Assembly: GCA_964413535.1 (NCBI GenBank)
Contig: CAYPTB010000051.1
Coordinates: 1-64,000, forward strand
Origin: CAYPTB01 sp964413535
GTDB taxonomy: Bacteria; Planctomycetota; UBA1135; GCA-002686595
DNA length: 64,000 bases
Reading direction: 5' to 3'
Below, in pieces: positions 17,561 to 26,334 of the stretch (the first letter of the stretch is position 1; each line of letters begins with the position of its first letter). A program made the position numbers and the translations under genes. The notes beneath the pieces are model-generated. The model did no database searches. It worked only from the letters and a program-made list of their open reading frames with translations, and was not told the origin of the DNA.

Positions 17561-18406
17561 ATGGCCGCCGAGTCGAAGAAGAAGAAGCAGAAGAACACGC
17601 GCGGCTACGTGCACGGTTTCACGCGCGGCGAAGAGGAGCGGCTCTATCGCCAGGCGCGTTTCCTGGAGCCGCGCGTCCACGAGGGTCTGCCCTTTCGCCG
17701 CGCGAAGAACCTGATCGAGGTCGGCAGCGGCGTCGGCGCGCAGACGGACGTCCTCCTGCGCCGCTACCCGGACCTGCACGTCACGGGCATCGACGCCTCG
17801 GCACCGAACCTGGAGCGCGCGAAGAAGCACATGGCCACCCTGCCCTGGTCCAAGGGGCGCGCGGTGTTCGTCGAAGGCGACGCCGGCAACATGCAGTTCG
17901 ACGCCGAGACGTTCGACTCGGCGTTCCTGTGCTGGATCCTCGAGCACGTTCCGGATCCGATGCTCGTCCTGTCCGAGACGCGGCGCGTGTTGCGTCCCGG
18001 CGCGCCGATCGTCGTGACCGAAGTGCTCAACGCGACGTTCTTCCTGGAACCGTACAGCCCGAACACGCTGTCGTACTGGATGGCGTTCAACGATCATCAG
18101 CTCGAGCTCGGCGGCGACCCGTTCGTCGGCGCGAAGCTCGGCAACTTGCTGCAAGCCGTCGGCTACCGCGACATCGAAGTCGTCGTCAAGCCGATCCACC
18201 TCGACAACCGCCACCCGGGTGAGCGCGCGGAGTTCATCGCCTACTGGACCGAGCTGCTCCTGTCGGGAGCGCCGGGTCTGCACAAGGCCGGCAAGGTCTC
18301 CGCCGCGACGGTCGCGGGAATGAAGACCGAGCTGCAGGAGGTGGCGCACAGCCCGAACTCCGTCTTCTTCTACTGCTTCGTCCAGGCGCGCGCGCAGGTG
18401 CATTGA
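17561..18406 (+). CDS. Class I SAM-dependent methyltransferase
   Basis: A 281-residue methyltransferase. After a lysine-rich start (SKKKKQKN), motif I is LIEVGSGVGAQTDVLL, with the acidic motif in VTGIDAS. Motif IV region reads CWILEHVPDPMLVLSETRRVLRPGA. This is the Methyltransf_11/25 type acting on small molecules; the substrate is not evident. The ATG at 17561 lies after a 187-base gap in which I see no gene. Confidence 0.85.
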   Translation: MAAESKKKKQKNTRGYVHGFTRGEEERLYRQARFLEPRVHEGLPFRRAKNLIEVGSGVGAQTDVLLRRYPDLHVTGIDASAPNLERAKKHMATLPWSKGRAVFVEGDAGNMQFDAETFDSAFLCWILEHVPDPMLVLSETRRVLRPGAPIVVTEVLNATFFLEPYSPNTLSYWMAFNDHQLELGGDPFVGAKLGNLLQAVGYRDIEVVVKPIHLDNRHPGERAEFIAYWTELLLSGAPGLHKAGKVSAATVAGMKTELQEVAHSPNSVFFYCFVQARAQVH

Positions 18407-18528
18407 GACCGAACGCACCCGTCGCCCGGGTTCGCGCCCACGACCTGCAACTCTTTCGTTCGACTCGGGCCGTTGCGTGCCAGGCGGGGAATCCGCGCGT
18501 ACCATGCCGACCTTCCCTGGAAGCACCC

Positions 18529-20010
18529 ATGCGCCACCCTTCGGCTGCGTTCCTGCCCTTCCTCCTCCTCGCCCTCGCGCTGCGTCCGGCATTCGCCGAG
18601 CCGTCGAGCGGCACGGCGCTCGACGGCGCGCTCGCAGAACTGCAGAGCGAGCGCATCTGCGCCGACGTGCGGTTCCTCGCCGACGACGAGCTCGAGGGGC
18701 GCGACACGCCGAGCCGCGGGCTGCGCGTCGCGGCGCGCTACCTGCGCGCGAGGATCGCGAGTCTCGGTTGGCAACCGGGAGCGGGTGAGGACTACCTGCA
18801 GCCGTGGTCGCTCGAGCACCTCGCCGTCGATCCGACGCGCTCGCGGATCGACCTCGAGGCCGCGGACGGACGCACCCGCTCGCTCGCGTTCGGCGAGGGC
18901 TACCTCTTCAGTCCGTGGGAGGTGGGGGACCGCACGGTGGAAGGCGGCGTCGTCTATTGCGGGACGGGGACGGGCGGGGAGCTCGACGGGCTCGAGCTCT
19001 CCGGCCGTTGGTCCCTGTGCGTCGACTCAAAGCTCCATCCCAACTCACGGCGCAACCTCGTGCGCAGAGCGGGCGCGCTCGGTCTCTTGGTCGTCCCGGA
19101 TCCGGAGACGGGCGTGCTCGTGCACGGAGCGCAACTCGTCGGCCAGGCGGCCGACGCGCTGCGCGGCCGGGTGCAGATCGAAGCCCGGGCCGATCAGCCG
19201 CCGGGGAGCGTCGGGCGCTTCCCGACCTTCCACCAGGCGTACCTGACGGCGAGCGGCGCGCGCGCGCTCTTCGACCTCGCGGGCGGATCCGAGCTGCCCG
19301 CGCTGGGCGAGACGCTCGAGGTGCACGTGCGCGAGGAGCGGCGTCTGCCCGGTGAGGCCGGCGCGGTCGTGGTCGAGAACGTGTGCGGGTTCCTCCCGGG
19401 AAGCGATCCGGTGCTGCGGAACGAGGTGATCCTCGTGTCCGCGCACTACGATCACGAGGGCGTGATCGACGGCGAGATCTACAACGGCGCCGACGACAAC
19501 GCGTCGGGCTCGTCGTGCTTGCTGGCGTTGGCCGATGCGCTGGCCGACTACCCGCTGCGGCGCTCGGTGATGCTCGTGTGGGTGTCGGGCGAGGAGAAGG
19601 GACTCTTCGGTTCGCGCGCGTGGGTCGAGTCGCCGACCTTGCCCGCCGGCATGCGCGCCGTGTGCGACATCAACCTCGACATGGTCGGCCGCAACGCGCC
19701 CGAGGAGCTGTACGTCACGCCGTCGCGCCGCCATCCGAAGCACAACGGACTGGTGGAGCTCGCCACGCGCCTGGCGCCGCTCGAGGGGTTCCCCGTGCTC
19801 GGGAGCGCGGACCGCTACTACGAGCGCTCGGACCACGCCGTGTTCGCCGAGCTCGCGATTCCCGTGGTCTTCCTCTTCAACGGAGAGCACGCGGACTACC
19901 ACCGACCGAGCGACACGGCCGACAAGATCGACTGCGACAAGATCCGGCGCGTGTCGCGCCTCGTCCTGCGCATGATCGACGCGCTGCAAGGCGACGTTCT
20001 CGACCTGTGA
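18529..20010 (+). CDS. Exported M28 family metallopeptidase (first of tandem pair)
   Basis: A 493-residue peptidase with a signal peptide (FLPFLLLALALRPAFA). A PA-like insert domain occupies the middle. The zinc site is complete: SAHYDHEG, YNGADDNASGSS, SGEEKGLFGSRAW, INLDMVGR, and YHRPSDTADKID. M28 enzymes are aminopeptidases or carboxypeptidases using two zinc ions in the periplasm or outside. The ATG at 18529 is the start of the signal peptide. It overlaps the next gene's GTG by four bases. Confidence 0.92.
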   Translation: MRHPSAAFLPFLLLALALRPAFAEPSSGTALDGALAELQSERICADVRFLADDELEGRDTPSRGLRVAARYLRARIASLGWQPGAGEDYLQPWSLEHLAVDPTRSRIDLEAADGRTRSLAFGEGYLFSPWEVGDRTVEGGVVYCGTGTGGELDGLELSGRWSLCVDSKLHPNSRRNLVRRAGALGLLVVPDPETGVLVHGAQLVGQAADALRGRVQIEARADQPPGSVGRFPTFHQAYLTASGARALFDLAGGSELPALGETLEVHVREERRLPGEAGAVVVENVCGFLPGSDPVLRNEVILVSAHYDHEGVIDGEIYNGADDNASGSSCLLALADALADYPLRRSVMLVWVSGEEKGLFGSRAWVESPTLPAGMRAVCDINLDMVGRNAPEELYVTPSRRHPKHNGLVELATRLAPLEGFPVLGSADRYYERSDHAVFAELAIPVVFLFNGEHADYHRPSDTADKIDCDKIRRVSRLVLRMIDALQGDVLDL

Positions 20011-20015
20011 AGCCC

Positions 20016-21485
20016 ATGAACACATTCGTCCAATCCTGCGCCGCGCTCCTCGTCCTCGGGTTGCCGCTCGTCCCGGGCGGCGAGGGAGGATCGGCGCCCG
20101 CGCTCGACCTCGCGCTCGACGGGATCGACGCCGAGGGGATCCGCGCCGATCTCTACTTCATCGCCGACGACGCGCTCGAGGGTCGCGACACGCCGAGCGC
20201 GGGACTGCGCATCGCCGCGCGCTTCCTGCGCGCGCGCCTCGAGCGTCTCGGGTTCACGCCGGGCGCCCCGGAGGGCTTCTTCTACACCTACTTCCTGCAG
20301 CGCAAGCGCGTCGACGAGGGAGGCACGAGCGCCGCGTTCGAGGGCGCGGGCGAGACCGTCGCACTGGAATGGGGCGTCGACTGGGCCTTCTCGACGCGCG
20401 GATTGGCGAACCGCGACGTCGAGGCCGGAATCGTCTACCTCGGAGCGGGCGCGCGCGAGGACTTCGCGGAAGCCGACGTCGCGGGTTGCTTCGCGCTCGT
20501 CTCGCCGCCCGCGGGCTCGCGCCGGAGGGGCGGGCCCGAGTACCTGGCGGAGAAGGCCGGAGCCGTCGGCCTGATCCTCGCCGCGCCCTCCGGCGACGAT
20601 GGGGCGCTCGACGCGCGCTTCCGGGAGTGGACCGCCGAATGTCGGGCGGGTCGGATCGGCTGGCCGGCGGATCCGGAGGCGGCGCCGACGGCCTTCGGCG
20701 TCTCCTCGCTCTCGGGCGCGGCGTCCTCGAAGCTCTTCGCGCTGGCCGGCTTCGGTGCAAAGCCACCGCCGGTCGGGACAGAGCTCCCGGTTCGGTTCCG
20801 CGAGCGGCGCCGGATCGATCCCGACTCGGCCCCCGTGTCGGTCGAGAACGTGTGCGGCCTGTGGCCGGGCAGCGATCCCGTCCTCTCGAAGGAAGTGATC
20901 CTCGTCACGGCGCACTACGACCACGTCGGTCGACGCGGGGAGGAGATCTACAACGGCGCCGACGACAACGGGTCGGGGACCTGCGCGCTGCTCGCGCTGG
21001 CGGAGGCGCTCGTCCTGCACGGGCCCATGAAGCGCTCCGTGATGCTGATGTGGGTGTCGGGCGAGGAGAAGGGGCTGTACGGCTCGCGCGCGTGGTCCCT
21101 CGATCCGTGGCTGCCCGCGGGCTCGCACGCCGTGTGCAACCTCAACATCGACATGGTGGGGCGCAACGCGCCGGACGAGCTCCTCGTGACGCCGACACGC
21201 GAGCACGAGAAGTACAACGGCCTGACGCGGCTCGCCGAGGACCTGTGCGGGCTCGAGGGCTTCGCGAAGCTCGGGAGCGCCGACGAGTACTACCACCGCT
21301 CCGACCACGCGATGTTCGAGGAGAACATGGGGCTCCCCATCTGCTTCCTCTTCTCCGACGTGCACGAGGACTACCACCAGCCCACGGACTCCGCGGAGAA
21401 GGTCGACTGCGACAAGGTCCGGCGCGTGACGCGGCTCGTCCTGCGCATGCTCGCCGGGCTCCAGGAGCCGGAGCTCGGCCTGTAG
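20016..21485 (+). CDS. Exported M28 family metallopeptidase (second of tandem pair)
   Basis: A 489-residue paralogue of the preceding gene, likely a tandem duplication. It has a signal peptide (FVQSCAALLVLGLPLVPGG) and the same layout. The zinc ligands sit in TAHYDHVG, YNGADDNGSGT, SGEEKGLYGSRAW, LNIDMVGR and YHQPTDSAEK. A GTG at 20007 overlapping the previous stop is an alternative start, adding three residues. The pair diverges strongly in the N-terminal half (the PA-like part), which suggests different substrates. Confidence 0.92.
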   Translation: MNTFVQSCAALLVLGLPLVPGGEGGSAPALDLALDGIDAEGIRADLYFIADDALEGRDTPSAGLRIAARFLRARLERLGFTPGAPEGFFYTYFLQRKRVDEGGTSAAFEGAGETVALEWGVDWAFSTRGLANRDVEAGIVYLGAGAREDFAEADVAGCFALVSPPAGSRRRGGPEYLAEKAGAVGLILAAPSGDDGALDARFREWTAECRAGRIGWPADPEAAPTAFGVSSLSGAASSKLFALAGFGAKPPPVGTELPVRFRERRRIDPDSAPVSVENVCGLWPGSDPVLSKEVILVTAHYDHVGRRGEEIYNGADDNGSGTCALLALAEALVLHGPMKRSVMLMWVSGEEKGLYGSRAWSLDPWLPAGSHAVCNLNIDMVGRNAPDELLVTPTREHEKYNGLTRLAEDLCGLEGFAKLGSADEYYHRSDHAMFEENMGLPICFLFSDVHEDYHQPTDSAEKVDCDKVRRVTRLVLRMLAGLQEPELGL

Positions 21486-21488
21486 ACT
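21483..21488 (+). promoter_or_regulatory. Candidate -10 box
   Basis: TAGACT overlaps the end of the second M28 gene (its last stop bases) and lies 36 bases before the ATG at 21525. The downstream gene also has a GGAGG ribosome binding site at 21516-21520. No -35 is evident. Confidence 0.3.
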
Positions 21489-21524
21489 GGCCCCGTCGAA
21501 ACCGCAACCGATCCCGGAGGAACC

Positions 21525-22160
21525 ATGTCGAAGCACCCGATCGCCGTCCTGCTCGTGGCAGGCGTCCTGCTCCTCTCGTCCGCGGCGCTGCAGAAGCGCG
21601 TGGCCCAGAAAGGCCCTGCCGACTTCCCCGCCACTCTCGCGGCGGCAGGCAAGGCGTGGGAGTCGGGCGAATTCGGCGCGTGCGTGAAGGAGCTGCGCAC
21701 GGCGCTGGGCCTCGCCTCCGAGAAGCGCGCGCAGTCGATCCGCGAGTCGCTGCCTGCCGCTCCCGCCGGCTGGAAAGCGGTCCCCGACGCGACCGACGAG
21801 GGTCCCAACCCGTTTGCTGCAGCCATGGCGGCCAGCGTCGGCAGCGTCGTCGAGCGCAAGTACCGCAAGGAGGGCGAGCGGGGCGAGGTCTCCGTCACGG
21901 TCACGGCCGATTCGCCGCTCGTCCAGATGTTCACCATGTGGGTCGCGAATCCAGCGCTGCTCGGACCGGGGGCGGAGCTGATCGAGTACGGCGCGCACAA
22001 GGGCGTGCTGAAGAACGAGGGCGGGGGCTTCGACCTGCAGATCCTCGTGAGCGGCGTCCACATCTGCCAGGTGCGCGCCCAGGGCATCGACGAGACCGGG
22101 CTCTTCGCGATGTTCGACCAAGCGTTCGTCGACCGCCTCGCGAAGGTCCTCGGCACCTAG
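21525..22160 (+). CDS. Exported hypothetical protein
   Basis: A 211-residue protein with a signal peptide (IAVLLVAGVLLLSSAAL) and a ribosome binding site GGAGG four bases before the ATG. The mature part is helical at first (ESGEFGACVKELRTALGLASEK), then beta-rich. I do not recognise a family. It follows the peptidase pair and precedes a methyltransferase by three bases. Confidence 0.7.
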   Translation: MSKHPIAVLLVAGVLLLSSAALQKRVAQKGPADFPATLAAAGKAWESGEFGACVKELRTALGLASEKRAQSIRESLPAAPAGWKAVPDATDEGPNPFAAAMAASVGSVVERKYRKEGERGEVSVTVTADSPLVQMFTMWVANPALLGPGAELIEYGAHKGVLKNEGGGFDLQILVSGVHICQVRAQGIDETGLFAMFDQAFVDRLAKVLGT

Positions 22161-22163
22161 GGG

Positions 22164-22850
22164 ATGCTCGCGCGCGCGACGCGCTCGCGGCTCGCTGCGC
22201 GGCTCCTCTTCGGGGGAGCGTTCCTTCCGCTCGAGCCGGGCGACCGCTACTTCGACGCCACGACGGTTGCCCTGCGCGACGCGCTGCGCGAGCACCTCCC
22301 GCGCGGCGCGCGCCTGCTCGACGTCGGGACGGGCGCGAGCGCCGTGCTCGGGCTGTGGGCCTGGCGGGAGCGCGGGGCGCGCGTCGTGTGCACCGAGCTC
22401 GATCCGCGCGCGCTCGCGGGGGCCGCCGCCGCCATCCGCGCGAACGGGGCGCCCCTGTCGCTCGTGCGCGCCTCGCTGCTCGCGGGCGTCGCCGGGCCGT
22501 TCGACGCCGCCGTGTTCAATCCGCCCTACGTCGCGACGGCGGTCGGGGCCGCGCGCGGGCTCCCCGCGGCCTGGCGCTCGCAGTGGGACGGCGGGCCGGA
22601 CGGTGCGCGCGCGATCCGCGCCTTCCTGGACGAGCTGGCGGCCGCGCGCCGCATCGGGACGGCGCTCCTCGGGGTCAACCGCAGACACGTGGCGCGCGAG
22701 CACGTGCTCTTCGAGATCGACGCCCGCCGCGCACCGGGCGCGGAGCTTTGCTTCGAGCGCGCGTGGCGACACCCGTGGCTCCCGGTGGACGTCTACGTCT
22801 TCGTGAGCAGGAAGTCGCCGATCGCGAGCGAGTCGAGCCCGCTCGAGTAG
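22164..22850 (+). CDS. NPPY-type SAM methyltransferase
   Basis: A 228-residue methyltransferase. LLDVGTGASAVLGL is motif I, TELDPRAL the ribose-binding acidic motif, and VFNPPYVATAV (about residue 118) the catalytic NPPY of N-methylating enzymes such as HemK/PrmC, RsmC or TrmN-like proteins. The N-terminal helical domain of PrmC is lacking. It may modify tRNA, rRNA or a protein glutamine. Its last 58 bases overlap the convergent carbamoyltransferase gene. Confidence 0.75.
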   Translation: MLARATRSRLAARLLFGGAFLPLEPGDRYFDATTVALRDALREHLPRGARLLDVGTGASAVLGLWAWRERGARVVCTELDPRALAGAAAAIRANGAPLSLVRASLLAGVAGPFDAAVFNPPYVATAVGAARGLPAAWRSQWDGGPDGARAIRAFLDELAAARRIGTALLGVNRRHVAREHVLFEIDARRAPGAELCFERAWRHPWLPVDVYVFVSRKSPIASESSPLE

Positions 22851-24565
22851 AAGCAACGCAGCGCTTCGATCGGCGTGCAGACGATCGGCTCGCCGTCGAC
22901 GTTGAACGACGTGTTGACGACGAACGGCAGGCCGGTGCGGTCGCGGAAGCGCTCGAGCAGCCGGTGGAAGAGCGGGCTCGACTCGCGCGCGACGGTCTGA
23001 GGCCGCGTGCTCCCGTCGGCGTGCACGACCTGCTCCATCTCGGCGCGGCGCGCCTCCGCGACGCGGAAGGTCGTCGCCATGAAGGGCGCGGCGCGCGCGC
23101 CCTCGAGGTAGCGGCCTTTCTCCTCGCACAGGAGCGAGGGACAGAAAGGCCTCCAGGGCTCGCGGTGCTTCACGCGGTTCAGGCGCTCGCGCGCGTCGCG
23201 GAGCGCGGGGTTCGCGAGGATCGAGCGCCCGCCGAGCGCCCGCGGCCCGAGCTCCATGCCGTCCTGGAACCAGCCCACGAGCTTGCCGCGGGCGAGCTCG
23301 TCCGCGACGCGCGCGGCGACGTCGGAGCACTCCTGTGCCGCGAGCTTGCAGTCGCCGAGGACGCGCGCGACGTCGGCGTTCGTGAAGGCTGGCCCGAAGT
23401 GCGCGTGCGCGAGCGTGTTGCGGATCGGGTCGCCCGCTGCCTCCGCCACGACCATCGCCGCGCCGAGCGCCGTCCCGGCGTCGTGGCTCGCCGGCTGCAC
23501 GAAGACTTCGTCGAACAGGCCCGAGGCGAGGAGCGCGCCGTTGAGCTTGCAGTTGAGGCCCACGCCGCCCGAGACGCACAGCCTCCGGTGCGGGAACCTC
23601 CGCGCGGCGTCCTCCGCCACGGCGAGCGCCGCCTCCTCGAGCTTGCGCTGCACGCCGAAGGCGAGGTCGACGTAGCCGGGACCGAGGTACGGGGCGCCGC
23701 CGCCGTTCCCCGCGCCGCGCCGGTCCGGAAGCACGGGCGGGAGGTCGGCATCGAAGCCCGTGACGAGCTCGGCGAGCTTGTCGGTGAAGCGCTCGGCGAA
23801 CGAGTGGTGCCCGAGCCGCGTGAAGGTCGGGTCGACCTCGTACGAGCCGCCGCGCACGTCGAGCACGCGCGACAGCCGCTCGGGCCACGGGTTCGACGCC
23901 GCGCGCTCGTGGCCCAGCGCGGCGAGCCCCATCAGCTTCCCCTCGTGGCGGTAGGGCGTGAAGCCGAAGTACGCCGTGAACGCGGCGTAGAACCAGCCGA
24001 GCGAGTGGGGGATCGGGATCGTCTCGCGCACCGCGAGGCGCTCGCCGCTGCCCGTCGCGACCTGCGTGCAGACGTCCTCGCCGGAGCCGTCGAACGTGAG
24101 CACCAGCGCGTCCTCGAACGGGCTGCAGAAGTACGCCGAGTAGGCGTGGCACAGGTGGTGCGCCACGAACTCGATCTCCGGCACCTCGCCCGCGACGCCG
24201 TGCGCGCGCAAGCCGAGCCGGATCCCGTCCCGGATGTGGCCCGGGCTGTTGCCCACGAGGTACGAGAGCGCGCTCGTGGCTGCGCCGCCGCTCCCGCCGC
24301 CCCAGCGCACGAGCTGCCATGCGAGCCGGCCCAGCATGCGGTAGGGGTACTTGTGCGCGTCCCAGCCGAAGGCGATGCGGTCGACCTCGCCGAGTTCGAT
24401 GCCGCCGCGGCGCAGGCAGAAGGCCACGGCGCCGCCGGGGAACGCGCCCGGCGCGCCCTTCACGCGCGCGAAGCGCTCCTCCTCGGCGAAGGCGAGGAGC
24501 CGGCCGTCCCGCAGGAGGCAAGCGCCCGGGTTCGTTCCGAAGGCGAAGAGTCCGAGGACGATCAT
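22793..24565 (-). CDS. NodU/CmcH-type carbamoyltransferase
   Basis: A 590-residue enzyme that transfers a carbamoyl group from carbamoyl phosphate through carbamoyladenylate to a hydroxyl of a sugar or small molecule. The N-terminal Kae1-like domain has VAHHLCHAYSAYFCSPFEDA, DGSGEDV and SGGVGLNCKLNGAL; the C-terminal domain has ALGGRSILANP, LNRVKHREPWRPFCPSLL and FVVNTSFNVDGEPIV. All are typical. The ATG at 24565 (MIVLGLFAFGTNPGACLL) is the family start. It diverges from the radical SAM gene and may serve the same pathway. Confidence 0.93.
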   Translation of the reverse strand: MIVLGLFAFGTNPGACLLRDGRLLAFAEEERFARVKGAPGAFPGGAVAFCLRRGGIELGEVDRIAFGWDAHKYPYRMLGRLAWQLVRWGGGSGGAATSALSYLVGNSPGHIRDGIRLGLRAHGVAGEVPEIEFVAHHLCHAYSAYFCSPFEDALVLTFDGSGEDVCTQVATGSGERLAVRETIPIPHSLGWFYAAFTAYFGFTPYRHEGKLMGLAALGHERAASNPWPERLSRVLDVRGGSYEVDPTFTRLGHHSFAERFTDKLAELVTGFDADLPPVLPDRRGAGNGGGAPYLGPGYVDLAFGVQRKLEEAALAVAEDAARRFPHRRLCVSGGVGLNCKLNGALLASGLFDEVFVQPASHDAGTALGAAMVVAEAAGDPIRNTLAHAHFGPAFTNADVARVLGDCKLAAQECSDVAARVADELARGKLVGWFQDGMELGPRALGGRSILANPALRDARERLNRVKHREPWRPFCPSLLCEEKGRYLEGARAAPFMATTFRVAEARRAEMEQVVHADGSTRPQTVARESSPLFHRLLERFRDRTGLPFVVNTSFNVDGEPIVCTPIEALRCFYSSGLDSLAIGDFLLTKT

Positions 24566-24707
24566 CACCCGGGACGCTCGCGGCGCGCCCGCCCCGGAGA
24601 TCCAGGATAGGAGCGGCGCTCCGGACCGTCGAGACTGCCCGGTTCGCGACGGATGGGGTAGCCTCGGTGCGGGGAACGGGTGATCCGCCCGGGACGCGAG
24701 ATCCGCG

Positions 24708-26321
24708 ATGAATCGAGCCGGGGGTGCAGCAGGCAGACGCAAGAAGCTCGTCCTGTACTACCCGCACCACGTCGACGAGTCGCAGGGCGAGACTTCGAGC
24801 CGCGACCTGATCCCGCTCGCGCTGCTCGCGATCGCCGCCTGGCCCGAGCGCGACGGCTACGAGGTCGTGATCGTCGACGGGAACCTGTACCCGGTCGAGG
24901 AGGCGCACCGGCGCGTGGTCCTGGCCTGCGAGGGCGCGCTCCTGTACGCGACGACCGGCATCCTGGGCTTCCAGGTCGCCGACGGCTATCGCTGCACGCG
25001 GCGCGTCAAGGCGGCGTACCCGAGCCTTCCCGCGTTCATCGGCGGCTGGTGGGCGTCGGCCGCGCCCGAAATGCAGCTCGCGACGGGCCTCTACGACGCC
25101 GTGTGCGTCGGACAGGGCGAGCTCACGTTCCGCGAGCTCGTGCAGGCCGTGGACGCGGGGGAGCCGCTCGAGTCCGTCGCGGGCCTCGCGCTGTCGCGCG
25201 ACGGCGCGCTGGTGCGCACCGCGCCCCGCGCCGTCGTCGGCTGGAACGAGCTCCTGGACAACCCCTGGCACCTCGTCGACTTCGCGCCGTACCGCGACTT
25301 CCAGCGCGCGCAACGCGGCACGCACCCGCGCCTGGCGGTTCCGCCCGGCTACGCGGACCGGCCCTTCTCCGGGATCAGCTACTACGCGAGCTTCGGCTGT
25401 CCCGAGCCGTGCACCTTCTGCTGCTCGCCCGAGATGAGCGGCATGCGCTGGAAGGCGATGCCGGCGGCGCGGATGCTCGACGACCTGTGCGCGCTGAAGG
25501 AACGCTGGGGCTTCGAGGTCGTGCGCTTCGTCGACGCGAACTTCGGCGTGGCCGAGAAGCGCGTGGCGGAGTTCTGCGAGGGGCTCCTGGAGCGCGACCT
25601 CGGCCTCCACTGGTACGGCTTCATGCAGGCGTCCTCGATCGTGCGCTACAAGCGCTCGACGCTCGTGGCGCTGCCGCAGGCCGGCATGTTCGACGCGCTC
25701 GTGGGGGCCGAGACCGGCGACCACGAGACCATGCTCGCGCTCGGCAAGCACAGCAAGGAGACGGACAACTTCGACGCCGCCGTGCGGCTCGCCGAGCAGG
25801 GCATCTGCTCGTTCCTCTTCTACATCATCGGCTACCCCGACGAGACGCCCGAGCAGATGCTCGCGAGCCTCGACGAGTGCCGCCGCGTCGCCGCGGCGAC
25901 CCCGCTCGCACGGCCCACGGTCTGGCCGTTCCGCCCGATCCCCGGCACCGCGCTCTGGCCGCGGTCGCTCGCGAAGGGCTTCGCGGCGCCCGACACGCTC
26001 GAGGGCTGGGGCACGTTCGTCGACTACCACCACGGCGAGGCCGATAGCTGGCCGGGCCAGATCCCGCCCGAGGTCGACCGCGCGCGGCGGCTGTTCGAGC
26101 ACTACTACACGCTCTCCGTCGGGCTGGCGCGCGGTGAGATCGGCTGGTGGGAGCGGCGCGCGCGCGCGCGCATCGCGAGCGGGAGCACACGCTTCGCGCG
26201 GCTCGAGGCGAAAGCGTTCGACCTCTGCGCGGGGCTCGCGCGCCGTCTGAACCGCGGCCGCCGCGGGCGCATTCGACCCGGCGCCCAGACGAGCGCGCAG
26301 CCGGTGCGGAGCCCCGCCTGA
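24708..26321 (+). CDS. B12-binding-type radical SAM protein (first of pair)
   Basis: A 537-residue enzyme. An N-terminal Rossmann-type region (VLYYPHHVDESQGETSSRDL, then GYEVVIVDGN and GGWWASAAPEMQ) is the usual cobalamin-binding domain, but the DxHxxG motif that ligands cobalt is not apparent. The radical SAM cluster is FGCPEPCTFCC, with Cys at about 231, 235 and 238. Later RFVDANFGV and VGAETGDHET are typical of the TIM-barrel core. The C-terminal ~150 residues include LPWPFRPIPGTAL-like PVWPFRPIPGT. BchE-type members carry out methylation, cyclisation or other radical chemistry. The next gene is a close paralogue. Confidence 0.88.
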   Translation: MNRAGGAAGRRKKLVLYYPHHVDESQGETSSRDLIPLALLAIAAWPERDGYEVVIVDGNLYPVEEAHRRVVLACEGALLYATTGILGFQVADGYRCTRRVKAAYPSLPAFIGGWWASAAPEMQLATGLYDAVCVGQGELTFRELVQAVDAGEPLESVAGLALSRDGALVRTAPRAVVGWNELLDNPWHLVDFAPYRDFQRAQRGTHPRLAVPPGYADRPFSGISYYASFGCPEPCTFCCSPEMSGMRWKAMPAARMLDDLCALKERWGFEVVRFVDANFGVAEKRVAEFCEGLLERDLGLHWYGFMQASSIVRYKRSTLVALPQAGMFDALVGAETGDHETMLALGKHSKETDNFDAAVRLAEQGICSFLFYIIGYPDETPEQMLASLDECRRVAAATPLARPTVWPFRPIPGTALWPRSLAKGFAAPDTLEGWGTFVDYHHGEADSWPGQIPPEVDRARRLFEHYYTLSVGLARGEIGWWERRARARIASGSTRFARLEAKAFDLCAGLARRLNRGRRGRIRPGAQTSAQPVRSPA

Positions 26322-26334
26322 CGCGGAGACCTCG

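Noticed and set aside
19896..26102. A 2068-codon open frame on the minus strand
   Set aside because: It runs antisense through the M28, radical SAM and carbamoyltransferase genes. Long antisense frames are expected in very GC-rich DNA because stop codons are AT-rich. The translation is low in complexity and has no motif.
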